A stretch of DNA of 64,000 nucleotides from NCBI RefSeq assembly GCF_004345245.1, contig NZ_SLUQ01000010.1, positions 124,001-188,000 on the forward strand, written 5' to 3'. Both the position numbers and the translations under genes were made by a program. The notes beneath the pieces are model-generated. The model ran no database searches, was not told the origin of the DNA, and saw nothing but the letters and a program-made list of their open reading frames with translations. This stretch comes from Rhizobium sp. BK251. GTDB lineage: Bacteria; Pseudomonadota; Alphaproteobacteria; Rhizobiales; Rhizobiaceae. Position 1 is the stretch's first letter. Every line of letters begins with the position of its first letter. Below, in pieces: positions 43,305 through 53,998 of this stretch.

Positions 43305-46145
43305 ATGCTCGACAAAACCTATGATTCCGCCGCCGTCGAACCGAAGATTGCGAAGAAGTGGGACGAGGAGGATGCCTTCCGCGCCGGCGTGAATGCGAAG
43401 CCGGGGGCGGAGACCTTCACCATCGTCATCCCGCCGCCGAACGTGACCGGCTCGCTGCACATGGGTCACGCGCTCAACAACACGCTGCAGGATATCCTGG
43501 TGCGCTTCGAACGCATGCGCGGCAAGGACGTGCTCTGGCAGCCCGGCATGGACCACGCGGGCATCGCTACCCAGATGGTCGTCGAGCGGCGTCTCATGGA
43601 AAAGCAGCTTCATCGCCGCACGATGGGGCGCGAGGCCTTCATCGAGAAAATCTGGGAGTGGAAGGAAGAATCGGGTGGTCAGATCTTCAACCAGTTGAAG
43701 CGTCTCGGTGCTTCCTGCGACTGGTCGCGCGAGCGCTTCACCATGGACGAGGGGCTCTCCGAGGCCGTTCGCGAGGTCTTCGTCACGCTCTACAAGGAAG
43801 GGCTGATCTACAAGGACAATCGACTGGTCAATTGGGACCCGAAGCTCCTGACAGCGATCTCCGACCTCGAGGTGGAGCAGGTCGAGGTCACGGGTAACCT
43901 GTGGTATCTGCGCTATCCGCTGGAGGAAGGCGTCACCTACCAGCATCCGATTGCTTTCGACGAGCATGGCAAGCCGACGGAATGGGAGACGCGGGATTAT
44001 CTCGTCGTCGCGACGACGCGGCCGGAAACGATGCTCGGCGACAGCGGCATTGCCGTCCATCCGGATGACGAGCGCTACAAGGGCCTCGTAGGCAAGCACG
44101 TCATCCTGCCGATCGTCGGTCGCCGCATTCCGATCGTTGCCGACGAATATCCGGACCCGACGGCTGGAACCGGCGCGGTCAAGATGACGCCCGCCCATGA
44201 CTTCAACGATTTCGAGGTCGGCAGGCGGCACGGCCTGCGCGCGATCAACATTCTGACGATCGACGGGCGCGTCACGCTCAAGGAGAACGAGGACTTCCTC
44301 GAGGATCTCGATCATCCGGCGGCGTTGCACGGTGCATGGGACGAGCTCGAGGGCAAGGACCGCTTCGAGGCGCGCAAGATCGTCGTCCGGATATTCGAGG
44401 AGGCCGGCCTCCTCGACAAGATCGAGCCGCACAAGCACACGGTTCCGCATGGCGATCGCGGCGGAGTGCCGATCGAGCCACGCCTGACCGAGCAATGGTA
44501 TGTCGACGCCAAGACGCTGGCCGAGCCGGCTATCCAATCCGTTCGCGAGGGCAGGACCAATTTCGTCCCGCGCAACTGGGAAAAGACCTATTTCGAGTGG
44601 ATGGAGAACATCCAGCCGTGGTGCATCTCGCGCCAGCTCTGGTGGGGGCACCAGATCCCCGCCTGGTATGGCCCGGACGGGCAGGTCTTCGTCGAGAAGA
44701 CCGAAGAGGAAGCCCTGCAGGCAGCCATCCAGCACTATCTTTCGCATGAAGGGCCGATGAAGGCCCTGGTCGAGGACCTGCTCGAGAATTTCAAGCCAGG
44801 CGAGATCCTGACGCGTGACGAGGACGTGCTGGACACCTGGTTCTCCTCTGCGCTCTGGCCGTTCTCGACGCTCGGCTGGCCGGAAAAGACACCCGAGCTT
44901 GCACGCTATTATCCGACGAACGTACTGGTCACCGGCTTCGACATCATCTTCTTCTGGGTCGCCCGCATGATGATGATGAGCCTTCATTTCATGGAGGACG
45001 AGGACGGCAATGCGGTCGAGCCGTTCAGCACGGTCTATGTTCACGCCCTCGTTCGCGACAAGAACGGGCAGAAGATGTCGAAGTCGAAGGGCAACGTCAT
45101 CGACCCGCTCGAGCTGATCGACGAATACGGCGCTGACTCGCTTCGCTTCACGCTGGCGATCATGGCTGCTCAGGGACGAGACGTGAAGCTCGACCCCGCG
45201 CGCATTGCCGGTTACCGCAATTTCGGCACGAAGCTCTGGAACGCCACGCGCTTTGCGGAGATGAACGGCGCCAAGAGCGATCCTCATTTTGTGCCGGAGG
45301 CAGCGGAGCTTACGATCAACCGTTGGATCCTGACTGAACTTTCCCGCACGGAACGTGACGTTACGGAAGCCTTGGAAGCCTTCCGCTTCAACGATGCGGC
45401 GAGCGTGCTTTACCGCTTCATATGGAACCAGTTCTGCGACTGGTACCTGGAGCTGCTGAAGCCGGTCTTCAACGGCGACGATGCCGGTGCGAAAGCCGAG
45501 GCACAGTCTTGCACCGCCTATGTTCTGGAGGAGACCTACAAGCTTCTCCATCCCTTCATGCCGTTCATGACAGAAGAACTTTGGGCGCATACGGCGGGCG
45601 AAGGTGTCGAACGCGATACCCTGGTCTGCCATGCGGAATGGCCGTCGCCGTCCTATGCCGATAACGCCGCCGCTGACGAGATCAACTGGCTGATCGACCT
45701 TGTCTCCGGCATTCGCTCGGTTCGTGCGGAAATGAACGTTCCACCGGCGGCGATTGCCCCGTTGGTTGTCGTCAACGCCAACAGCCTCACGCGTGAACGG
45801 CTCTACCGCCACGATGCGGCGATCAAGCGGCTCGCCCGCGTCGAGGGCATTTCGCTTGCCGACACTGCACCGAAGGGGGCTGCTCAGATCGTTGTTGCCG
45901 AAGCGACGGCGTGCCTGCCGCTCGGTAACCTGATCGACCTCGGCGCCGAGAAGGCACGGCTCGAGAAGGCCATCGCCAAGAACGACGCGGAGATGGCACG
46001 CGTTTCCTCGAAGCTCTCGAACGACAAGTTTGTCGCCAACGCAAACCCGGACGTGGTGGCCGCCGAGCGTGAGCGCTTCGCCGAACTCGAAGGCCAGAAG
46101 GCGAGCCTGACCGTTGCGCTTGCACGCGTCACCGAAGCGGGCTGA
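43305..46145 (+). CDS. valS: Valyl-tRNA synthetase
   Basis: Class I aminoacyl-tRNA synthetase that charges tRNA-Val, 946 residues, the usual length. HIGH-type motif PPNVTGSLHMGH (residues 44-55), the editing domain with TTRPETMLGDSGIAVHP, ACP-type WCISRQLWWGHQIPAW, the KMSKS loop GQKMSKSKGNVIDP (about 588-600), the anticodon-binding domain, and a C-terminal coiled-coil arm (about 880-940). It stands alone between the popZ terminator and its own strong terminator. A long antisense frame overlaps it and is rejected. Confidence 0.98.
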   Translation: MLDKTYDSAAVEPKIAKKWDEEDAFRAGVNAKPGAETFTIVIPPPNVTGSLHMGHALNNTLQDILVRFERMRGKDVLWQPGMDHAGIATQMVVERRLMEKQLHRRTMGREAFIEKIWEWKEESGGQIFNQLKRLGASCDWSRERFTMDEGLSEAVREVFVTLYKEGLIYKDNRLVNWDPKLLTAISDLEVEQVEVTGNLWYLRYPLEEGVTYQHPIAFDEHGKPTEWETRDYLVVATTRPETMLGDSGIAVHPDDERYKGLVGKHVILPIVGRRIPIVADEYPDPTAGTGAVKMTPAHDFNDFEVGRRHGLRAINILTIDGRVTLKENEDFLEDLDHPAALHGAWDELEGKDRFEARKIVVRIFEEAGLLDKIEPHKHTVPHGDRGGVPIEPRLTEQWYVDAKTLAEPAIQSVREGRTNFVPRNWEKTYFEWMENIQPWCISRQLWWGHQIPAWYGPDGQVFVEKTEEEALQAAIQHYLSHEGPMKALVEDLLENFKPGEILTRDEDVLDTWFSSALWPFSTLGWPEKTPELARYYPTNVLVTGFDIIFFWVARMMMMSLHFMEDEDGNAVEPFSTVYVHALVRDKNGQKMSKSKGNVIDPLELIDEYGADSLRFTLAIMAAQGRDVKLDPARIAGYRNFGTKLWNATRFAEMNGAKSDPHFVPEAAELTINRWILTELSRTERDVTEALEAFRFNDAASVLYRFIWNQFCDWYLELLKPVFNGDDAGAKAEAQSCTAYVLEETYKLLHPFMPFMTEELWAHTAGEGVERDTLVCHAEWPSPSYADNAAADEINWLIDLVSGIRSVRAEMNVPPAAIAPLVVVNANSLTRERLYRHDAAIKRLARVEGISLADTAPKGAAQIVVAEATACLPLGNLIDLGAEKARLEKAIAKNDAEMARVSSKLSNDKFVANANPDVVAAERERFAELEGQKASLTVALARVTEAG

Positions 46146-46166
46146 GCAAATTTTGTAAAACGACGG

Positions 46167-46201
46167 GAGGCACGCGATGATTGTCGCGTGCCTCTTTTTT
46201 T
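46167..46201 (+). terminator. Terminator after valS
   Basis: An 11-bp perfect stem GAGGCACGCGA / TCGCGTGCCTC with a 6-base loop, followed by seven T bases, 21 bases after the stop. Confidence 0.92.
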
Positions 46202-46549
46202 GAAGGATTTGTGTCGATTCGAGCGCCACCGGAATGGCGGGCCGTGAGAAGTGGAGTTTTCCACGACGGTATTGAAGCTTTCGATGCCGGAGAGGCCCGA
46301 AACTCGCTTAAAGTAGGACTGTTGTCGGATTGTTACAGCCGTAGCCTGCTGTGGAACGAAAATCCAACTCAAGCGCATGATTAGCCTATTTTAGGTATAA
46401 TTTTCCAAATGCGGCGGTTGGTCGCATTACCCCTAATTTTCTAAGTAGTTTATCGGCACGGTTGCGGCAGCGAGCCGTTCCGGCAGCACGTTGCCAATCA
46501 AAGCGTTCCTCTCCAGAGTGCAGCCGCAAATTGCCGTTGGGGAGACAAA
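46202..46549. other. Upstream region of the FadL-type gene
   Basis: About 350 bp without a supported coding frame. It is more AT-rich than the surroundings and includes a TATAAT at 46396-46401, but no good -35 box stands 16-18 bases before it. The FadL-gene ribosome-binding site GGGGAGA ends just before 46550. Confidence 0.45.
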
Positions 46550-47803
46550 ATGGCATCTCGTATGCTTTCCGGGGGCGCACTATCGCTCATCATTTTTTCG
46601 TCGTCGATCGCGCCGTCCTTTGCCGGTGGCCTCGAACGCGGCGGTTATAATATCGATCTGCTTTTCGACACGTCGCGTGTCACAATGGAATCCTCGGCCA
46701 CCTATGTGAAGCCGGAGCGCAAGCTGAAGAATGTCGTCGATACGGACACTTCCAATACCAATCCGCTGGCGAACCCGCCGACATGGGGCGGCGGCGATCT
46801 GAACTACAGACCGCACACCGCGGAAGATACGCCGGGTTACTGGATTCCACGCGTCGGCATCAAGGTCGGTGTGACAGACGCCGTCGACTGCCTTGCGGAC
46901 TACTCGCAGCCCTGGGGTGCTCACGACGATCCGGGACTGAACTGGGCGGGAGCCAATCAGAACATCGAGACCAAGGTCGAGAGCGACAACTACGCGCTGA
47001 CCTGTTCATACAAGTTCGATGCCGGCCCGGGACAACTGCGGCTTATCGGCGGCGGCTTCTACCAGGAGGTCGGCGGCTTCAAGGAGAGACTGGTACAGGA
47101 CTTCACGGGCACCGGGCTGCCCTTCTCTGGCGTCGGCCGCCTCGAGCTTTCGGACAATGGCTGGGGCTGGCGCACCGGTGTCGCCTACGAGATCCCGGAA
47201 TATGCCATTCGAACCAGCCTCGTCTACAACAGCGTCGTCGAGCTCAGCAATCTGACCGGCACGATCGACCTGACCAATCTCGGCCCGATGTTTACCAAGT
47301 ATGACGTGTCGGGTTCGGCGACGATGCCGGATTCTCTCGAATGGAAGTGGCAGACCGGTATTGCGCCGGATTGGCTCGCCTTCGGTGGAGTCAAGTGGAC
47401 CGCATGGAGCAAGTTGCAGGTTCTCACCTTTTCTCCGGCAGTCGTGACGCCGCTCACGCCCCCCACCACGCTTGACCTGATTTACAGGGACGGCTGGACG
47501 GTGACCGGCGGTGTCGGCCACAAGTTCAACGACCAGTGGAGCGGCGCGGTCAGCCTGACGTGGGACCGCGGTACGAGCCAGGGTTATGGAATCCAGACGG
47601 ATGTCTGGACCGTCGCCGCCGGCGTCGCCTATGCACCGCAGGAGAACCTCGAATTGCGCCTTGCAGGTGTCCTTGGGCTTTGGACTGGCGGAGAGTCCGG
47701 TGCTGTAACCTATAATGGTCAAGTCTACGGCGGCGATGCTTCCTATAGTTTTGATGATGATCTTGTTGCCGCCGTTTCAACATCGTTGAAGGTAAAGTTC
47801 TGA
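46550..47803 (+). CDS. FadL/OmpP1-family outer membrane transport protein
   Basis: A 417-residue outer-membrane beta-barrel for hydrophobic compounds such as fatty acids. A signal peptide (residues 1-25, ALSLIIFSSSIAPSFAGG) is followed by GGLERGGYNIDLLFDTSR, the FadL N-terminal plug region, then alternating beta-strands to a C-terminal strand ending in KVKF (aromatic last residue, as Omp85-recognised porins have). In S. meliloti a FadL homologue takes up long-chain AHL signals; whether this gene is that homologue I cannot say. Single gene between valS and exoR. Confidence 0.88.
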   Translation: MASRMLSGGALSLIIFSSSIAPSFAGGLERGGYNIDLLFDTSRVTMESSATYVKPERKLKNVVDTDTSNTNPLANPPTWGGGDLNYRPHTAEDTPGYWIPRVGIKVGVTDAVDCLADYSQPWGAHDDPGLNWAGANQNIETKVESDNYALTCSYKFDAGPGQLRLIGGGFYQEVGGFKERLVQDFTGTGLPFSGVGRLELSDNGWGWRTGVAYEIPEYAIRTSLVYNSVVELSNLTGTIDLTNLGPMFTKYDVSGSATMPDSLEWKWQTGIAPDWLAFGGVKWTAWSKLQVLTFSPAVVTPLTPPTTLDLIYRDGWTVTGGVGHKFNDQWSGAVSLTWDRGTSQGYGIQTDVWTVAAGVAYAPQENLELRLAGVLGLWTGGESGAVTYNGQVYGGDASYSFDDDLVAAVSTSLKVKF

Positions 47804-48483
47804 ATTATTGGCGGCCGTTACTTGTCTGAAGCGGCCGCTGCATTATTTAGAGTTGCTTAATGCAGTTTTGTGACGATTCAGCAACACTTTGTTGCAAGAG
47901 TTTGTCAGCAGCCATACCCGTCCATAGTTGTCCATTTCCCGCCACAAAGCAGGCGCAGCGGTAACTTCGGCAAGGACGGGCCGGCTTTGGAAGTGCGTTA
48001 AGGGTGCTATGGGTCGATTTTCATACATGGATAGAAAGCACCTTGGTGGGAGGGAAACGCGACACACGTTTCCTCTTTGCCGGCAAGGGATTTGCTCGAA
48101 GGAAATTCTCTCCTGATGGCATTTCGGGCGCACTTCAGAGGCCATGATGCATGCATTTTGCGTCGCCTTTCGACTCAGCGCACGAAACTGGATGCTGGTT
48201 TGGTCACAATTGCGGTTTACGCTCCGGAAAACGACCAAAAGGCGCACGGAAGCCTGATTGAAATGACGCAGAAATCCCCGCGGAGGAGCCCCTACGGCAA
48301 GATGGCGGCGGAACTGTATCGAAAGACGATTTGCCTCGCAAAGAGGCGGGAGCGGCTTGACGCGACGTGGAGGTCCGATGAAAGGGCCGCACACGGGATC
48401 GCTCGCCGGGGAGAAGATACACCGGATGGGTTGCGTGCCGCTTGGCATCGCCCGCCGGTGCGGAGTGAAAGAAACCGAGTGAT
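47804..48483. other. Long upstream region of exoR
   Basis: 680 bp without a gene I can support. Near its left end GCGGCCG (about 47811) and CGGCCGC (about 47840) form a possible weak terminator of the FadL gene without a T-run. One open frame (48077-48490, plus strand, 137 residues; inner ATG at 48116) runs into the exoR start but has no family motif and a rather Arg-rich, random composition. The region may hold a long exoR leader or regulator sites. Confidence 0.4.
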
Positions 48484-49287
48484 ATGCTGAGATCCGAGTA
48501 TAGACCCGTCAAAATCATGCTTTTGGGCATGTCGTTCGCTCTCGCGACGACGCTTGCCGGGCCTACTCGCGCGTTCGACATCAACGCAGGCGTCACCAAG
48601 GAATCCGGTCCCTTCGATCTCTTCAAGTTCGGTTTCAAGGCATACAAGAACGGCCAGAAGGAAGAAGCAGTCGAGGCCTATAAGTATGCAGCCGAAAAAG
48701 GGCATACCGGGTCTCGTTGGGCGCTTGCCAATATGTATGCCTATGGCGATGGCGTCGCGCAGGACGATTTCGCAGCCTTCAAGATCTATAGCGACATTGC
48801 AAGCCAGGGCGTCGAGCCGGGGTCGGAGGATACCGGCTTCTTCGTCAACGCCCTTCTTGCCCTCGCGAACTACTATAAGCGCGGCATTCCCGGCAGCCCG
48901 GTGAAGACCGATCTCAGCCAGGCCCGCCAGCTCTATTTCCAGGTGGCGTCCACCTTTGGCGTTGCCGAGGCCCAGTTCCAGTTGGCTCAGATGATGCTGG
49001 CTGGCGAGGGCGGTGCGGCGAATGTCCAGCAGGCGAAGAAGTGGCTCAACCAGGCCCGCAAAGGCGGTCACCCCGGTGCCATGGCAGTCTTCGGCAACAT
49101 TCTGTTCCAGGAAGGGCAGACGACACGGGGGCTCGCCTTCATGACGGCCGCGCTCGACAAGTGCAATCCCAAGGATTGCGGCTGGATGGAGTCGCTGCAG
49201 GAGCAGGCATTTTCCATCGCCAACGAGAACGACAGGCGAGGGGCCGTGGCGCTCGCCCGCGACATCAATCTCAGTAGCTCCGACTGA
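48484..49287 (+). CDS. exoR: ExoR, periplasmic regulator of exopolysaccharide synthesis and motility
   Basis: Recognised as the S. meliloti regulator ExoR: 267 residues beginning MLRSEYRPVKIMLLGMSFALATTLAGPTRAF. A signal peptide covers about residues 1-30. The mature part consists of Sel1-like repeats (for example EAYKYAAEKGHTGSRWALANMYAYGDGVAQDD and ARQLYFQVASTFGVAEAQFQLAQMMLAGEGG). In S. meliloti mature ExoR binds the sensor kinase ExoS in the periplasm and keeps the ExoS/ChvI system off, limiting succinoglycan and promoting flagella; acid-triggered proteolysis of ExoR relieves this. No operon partners; 680 bp of upstream DNA is gene-free. Confidence 0.95.
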   Translation: MLRSEYRPVKIMLLGMSFALATTLAGPTRAFDINAGVTKESGPFDLFKFGFKAYKNGQKEEAVEAYKYAAEKGHTGSRWALANMYAYGDGVAQDDFAAFKIYSDIASQGVEPGSEDTGFFVNALLALANYYKRGIPGSPVKTDLSQARQLYFQVASTFGVAEAQFQLAQMMLAGEGGAANVQQAKKWLNQARKGGHPGAMAVFGNILFQEGQTTRGLAFMTAALDKCNPKDCGWMESLQEQAFSIANENDRRGAVALARDINLSSSD

Positions 49288-49317
49288 AGCTTCGCGCCAG
49301 CCGAGACCGACCGCTTT

Positions 49318-50107
<790 letters not shown>

Positions 50108-50353
50108 CGCTGGCGCTCCCTATCTCGTGGTCTTTTCTTAGCCGCGCAAGCAGCGGCTGGCCATCGGAATTTGGGACATTCCCGGCTGTATTTCCTTCCG
50201 ACAATTCGTGATCATCGCCTGGCTGGATTGGCCGGGCTCTCTCGTGAGGAACTTCGCGCGGTGGCCATGGCCGACGACGGCAGTCGCCGAGCGCACGAAA
50301 ACGGCCGGAGGCAGGTGCGTCCGGCCACGAAAGGCACAAGAATGCGGATTGGT

Positions 50354-50686
50354 TCAGATTGAAAAGCTGGTCCCGCAGCCGCAGCTTGCGACGGCGTTCG
50401 GGTTCTTGATCTGGAACGACTGCCCGAGCAGGTTGTCGACAAAGTCGATTTCGGAGCCTGCCATGTAGATCAGGGAAAGGCTGTCGATGAGGACCGTCGC
50501 TTCGTCCTTGGCGACGACGACGTCATCGTCTTGGGCCGCCTCGACGAGGTCGAACTTGTAGGAAAATCCGGAACAACCGCCACCTTCGACGGAAACGCGT
50601 AGCGCGCTCTTGCCCGCCTCCGCACCGACGATCGCCGCGATTCGCTTTGCGGCCGCTTCCGAAAGAGTTACATTTGCTTCTGTCAT
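50354..50686 (-). CDS. erpA: Iron-sulfur cluster insertion protein ErpA (A-type carrier)
   Basis: A-type Fe-S carrier of 110 residues. The three conserved cysteines are present: one in VEGGGCSGFSYKF (near residue 38) and two in the C-terminal ASCGCGTSF (about 102-104). It delivers clusters to apo-enzymes. AGGAGGA precedes the ATG at 50686. Divergent from dgt with about 210 bp between. IscA is the main alternative name for this family. Confidence 0.9.
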   Translation of the reverse strand: MTEANVTLSEAAAKRIAAIVGAEAGKSALRVSVEGGGCSGFSYKFDLVEAAQDDDVVVAKDEATVLIDSLSLIYMAGSEIDFVDNLLGQSFQIKNPNAVASCGCGTSFSI

Positions 50687-50899
50687 GCTTTCCTCCTGCC
50701 GGGGTCAAGATCCGGAGAGAACTGGATGTACCGCACCAAGGGTTCAAACGGTCGAGACGGAGAATCCTTATCGTGCAAACCCGTGCCGAAACGGCAGGCG
50801 CGGCCTTTCAATAAGAGCACCGCTTGCTGTTTCATCATGTACATAGGTATGAAGACAGAGCAGCGCCGTCAATGGGCTGGCGCCGGGACGGAATAGAGA

Positions 50900-52117
50900 A
50901 TGACGATTGACACGCATACATTGGGGTTCGGTTACGGCCAGAGGGCAGTCTACGCGGCAGATCCCTGGAACACCCGTGGCAGGCTTTACGGCGAAGCGTC
51001 GAGCCCGACGCGCTCGGATTTCCAGCGGGACCGTGACCGAATAGTCCATACCACCGCTTTCCGGAGGCTGAAGCACAAGACGCAGGTCTTCATCGCGCAG
51101 GACGGCGACCACTATCGCACGCGCCTCACCCACACGATAGAAGTGGCTCAGATCGCGCGAGCGCTTGCACGTGCGCTGAAGCTCGATGAGGACCTCGCCG
51201 AGGGCGTGGCTCTCGTCCACGACTTCGGCCATACACCCTTCGGCCATACCGGCGAGGATGCCCTGCATGAGGCGCTGACGCCCTATGGCGGGTTCGACCA
51301 CAATGCCCAGTCTCTGCGCATCGTGACGAAACTCGAGCGGCGCTATGCCGAATTCGACGGCCTCAACCTCACATGGGAAACGCTCGAGGGTCTTGTGAAG
51401 CACAATGGTCCACTTCTCAGGGCGGACGGGCAGCCGGTGCACGGAACCGTTCCGCAGCCGATCCTGGACTACAGCGAGCTGCATGATCTCGAACTGGCAA
51501 GCTATGCGAGCCTCGAGGCGCAGGTCGCGGCGATCGCCGATGATATTGCCTACAACACCCATGACATCGACGACGGGCTGCGGTCCGGCTACCTCGACTT
51601 CGAGATGCTGGAGGAGATCCCCTTCCTCGCCGGACTGATGGCCGAGGTGCGCGACCGCTACCCGGGCCTCGAGGAGAGCCGCTTTACGCATGAGATCATG
51701 CGTCGGCAGATCACCCGCATGGTGGAGGACGTCATCTCGGTGGCGCAGGAACGGCTCGCCATCCTGAAGCCGCAGTCGGCCCAGGACGTCCGCAATGCCG
51801 ATCGCGTCGTGGCGACCTTTTCGGAAGCGATGGCAACGACCGACAGGCAGATCAAGGCGCTGCTCTTCAAGCGGATTTATCGGCATCCGGATATCATGCG
51901 AATCCGTGCCGGAGCGGCCCAGATTGTCACCGACCTGTTCGGTGCCTACATGAACGATCCGCGCGAGATGCAGAGCCACTATTGGGTCGACCACATCGCG
52001 GGACTTGCCGATGCGGCAAAGGCGCGCCATGTGGGCGATTATCTTGCGGGAATGACCGACACTTACGCCGTAAGCGCCCACAGGCGGCTGTTTGACCATA
52101 CCCCCGATTTGCGATAG
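50900..52117 (+). CDS. dgt: Deoxyguanosinetriphosphate triphosphohydrolase-like protein
   Basis: HD-domain hydrolase converting dGTP (or other dNTPs) to deoxynucleoside and triphosphate, 405 residues. The HD motif is clear: HRTRLTHTIEVAQIARALARAL and ALVHDFGHTPFGHTGEDAL (residues about 75-125), with a further metal-ligand Asp in IADDIAYNTHDIDDGL near residue 215. It is the shorter dgt-like subfamily common in alphaproteobacteria. The next gene, argS, follows 57 bp later. Confidence 0.92.
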   Translation: MTIDTHTLGFGYGQRAVYAADPWNTRGRLYGEASSPTRSDFQRDRDRIVHTTAFRRLKHKTQVFIAQDGDHYRTRLTHTIEVAQIARALARALKLDEDLAEGVALVHDFGHTPFGHTGEDALHEALTPYGGFDHNAQSLRIVTKLERRYAEFDGLNLTWETLEGLVKHNGPLLRADGQPVHGTVPQPILDYSELHDLELASYASLEAQVAAIADDIAYNTHDIDDGLRSGYLDFEMLEEIPFLAGLMAEVRDRYPGLEESRFTHEIMRRQITRMVEDVISVAQERLAILKPQSAQDVRNADRVVATFSEAMATTDRQIKALLFKRIYRHPDIMRIRAGAAQIVTDLFGAYMNDPREMQSHYWVDHIAGLADAAKARHVGDYLAGMTDTYAVSAHRRLFDHTPDLR

Positions 52118-52174
52118 GCAGCGGGCGCTTGGGAGGGAGCGTCCTCCGGCAGAGCACTTGCGTGGAAGAATGCG

Positions 52175-53935
52175 ATGAACCTTTTCACTGATTTCGAAGC
52201 CAGAATTAAGAATGCGCTTGAGCAGATTGATCTGATCAGAGAAAAGCGATCCGAGGTCGATTTCGGCCGCATCGGCGTGGAACCCCCGCGCGATCCGAGC
52301 CACGGCGACGTGGCTACGAATGCTGCCATGGTGCTGGCGAAGCCGCTTGGCACGAACCCGCGCGCGCTTGCCGAGATCATCACCGCTAAGCTCACGGAAG
52401 ATGCCGATATCGCCGAGGTATCCGTGGCTGGGCCGGGGTTCATCAATATCCGGCTTGCCGTCGGCTACTGGCAGCGCCTCCTTGCATCAGTGATATCAGC
52501 GGGCACGGATTATGGCCGCGCGGCTATCGGGCAGAACAGGAAGGTGAATGTTGAGTATGTGTCGGCCAATCCCACCGGACCCATGCATGTCGGCCATTGC
52601 CGTGGTGCAGTGGTTGGCGATGCGCTCGCCAACCTCCTGAGCTTTGCCGGCTACGAGGTCACCAAGGAATACTACATCAACGATGCGGGCTCGCAGATCG
52701 ACGTGCTCGCAAGATCTGCCTTCCTGCGCTATCGCCAGGCGCTTGGCGAGACGATCGGGGAAATCCCGTCCGGTCTCTATCCCGGGGACTACCTCGTGCC
52801 GGTCGGCCAGGCACTTGCCGAGGAGTTCGGCACGAAGCTGCGTGCGATGCACGAGGCGCAATGGCTGCCGATCGTCAAGGAGCGGGCGATCGACGCGATG
52901 ATGGCGATGATCCGAGGTGATCTGACCGCCCTCAACGTCAAGCACGATGTGTTTTTCTCCGAATGCTCGCTGCATGCCGGCAACGGCGCGCCGATCCGCA
53001 CGGCCATCAATGACCTTACCTTCAAGGGCTACGTCTACAAGGGCACGTTGCCGCCGCCGAAGGGCCAGTTGGCCGAGGATTGGGAGGATCGCGAGCAGAC
53101 GCTGTTCCGCTCGACGGAAGTGGGGGACGACATGGACCGCCCGCTTATCAAGTCGGACGGCTCCTATACCTATTTCGCCGCCGACGTCGCCTATTTCAAG
53201 GACAAGTTCGACCGTGGCTTCGACGAGATGATCTATGTTCTCGGCGCCGACCACGGCGGCTACGTCAAGCGGCTAGAGGCGGTGGCTCGTGGCGTTTCGG
53301 ATGGCAAGGCGAAGCTCACCGTGCTCCTTTGCCAGCTCGTGAAGCTCTTCCGTGACGGCGAGCCGGTCAAGATGTCGAAGCGCTCCGGCGACTTCGTGAC
53401 GTTACGTGATGTCGTCGACGAAGTCGGCCGCGACTCCGTGCGCTTCATGATGCTTTACAGGAAGAACTCGGAACCCCTCGACTTCGACTTTGCCAAGGTG
53501 ACCGAGCAGTCCAAGGACAACCCGGTTTTCTACGTCCAGTATGCTCATGCGCGCTGCATGTCAGTATTCCGGCAGGCTAGGGAAGTATTTCCGGACCTCG
53601 ATACATCGAATCTCGACCTTGCTTCGGCGGTCGCTGGCGCGATCGCCGATCCGGCCGAGTTGCAGCTCGTTGCAAAGCTTGCAGAATTCCCGCGTGTCGT
53701 CGAAGCTGCGGCGCAGTCGCACGAGCCTCATCGCATCGCTTTTTACCTCTACGACCTGGCGAGTTCCTTCCACGCACATTGGAACAAAGGTAAAGATCAG
53801 CCGGAATTACGATTTATTAACGATAAGAACCGAGAATCGAGTATTGCCAGACTTGGGCTGGTGCACGCCGTCGCTTCGGTGTTGAAGTCGGGTCTCGGGA
53901 TAACAGGGACCGCGGCTCCGGACGAGATGCGGTAG
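52175..53935 (+). CDS. argS: Arginyl-tRNA synthetase
   Basis: Class I synthetase for tRNA-Arg, 586 residues. N-terminal tRNA-binding domain (DHGDVATNAAM-like segment PSHGDVATNAAMVLAKPLG), HIGH-type motif SANPTGPMHVGHCRG (about residues 130-144), KMSK loop PVKMSKRSGDFVT (about 398), and the C-terminal all-helical DALR anticodon domain with YVQYAHARCMSVFRQA. The family has no zinc site. It shares the cluster order dgt-argS-SPOR found in rhizobia. Confidence 0.97.
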   Translation: MNLFTDFEARIKNALEQIDLIREKRSEVDFGRIGVEPPRDPSHGDVATNAAMVLAKPLGTNPRALAEIITAKLTEDADIAEVSVAGPGFINIRLAVGYWQRLLASVISAGTDYGRAAIGQNRKVNVEYVSANPTGPMHVGHCRGAVVGDALANLLSFAGYEVTKEYYINDAGSQIDVLARSAFLRYRQALGETIGEIPSGLYPGDYLVPVGQALAEEFGTKLRAMHEAQWLPIVKERAIDAMMAMIRGDLTALNVKHDVFFSECSLHAGNGAPIRTAINDLTFKGYVYKGTLPPPKGQLAEDWEDREQTLFRSTEVGDDMDRPLIKSDGSYTYFAADVAYFKDKFDRGFDEMIYVLGADHGGYVKRLEAVARGVSDGKAKLTVLLCQLVKLFRDGEPVKMSKRSGDFVTLRDVVDEVGRDSVRFMMLYRKNSEPLDFDFAKVTEQSKDNPVFYVQYAHARCMSVFRQAREVFPDLDTSNLDLASAVAGAIADPAELQLVAKLAEFPRVVEAAAQSHEPHRIAFYLYDLASSFHAHWNKGKDQPELRFINDKNRESSIARLGLVHAVASVLKSGLGITGTAAPDEMR

Positions 53936-53998
53936 AGGTGTCACCATTTCCCCACAATGCGCTGGCAATGAACGCGTTGCATTTGCGAGTGGATGGGT

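Noticed and set aside
43320..43380. A T-box or other riboswitch controlling valS
   Set aside because: The leader is short (about 40-60 bases after the popZ terminator) and T-box leaders are not expected in alphaproteobacteria; no such structure is visible.
42870..46229. An 1119-residue open frame on the minus strand across popZ and valS
   Set aside because: It is antisense to valS, which has all class I synthetase motifs. The frame is rich in Arg, His and Asp as expected from a high-GC shadow, and no family motif is seen.
50768..52303. A 511-residue open frame on the minus strand over dgt
   Set aside because: Shadow of the dgt coding frame; dgt has clear HD-domain motifs on the plus strand.
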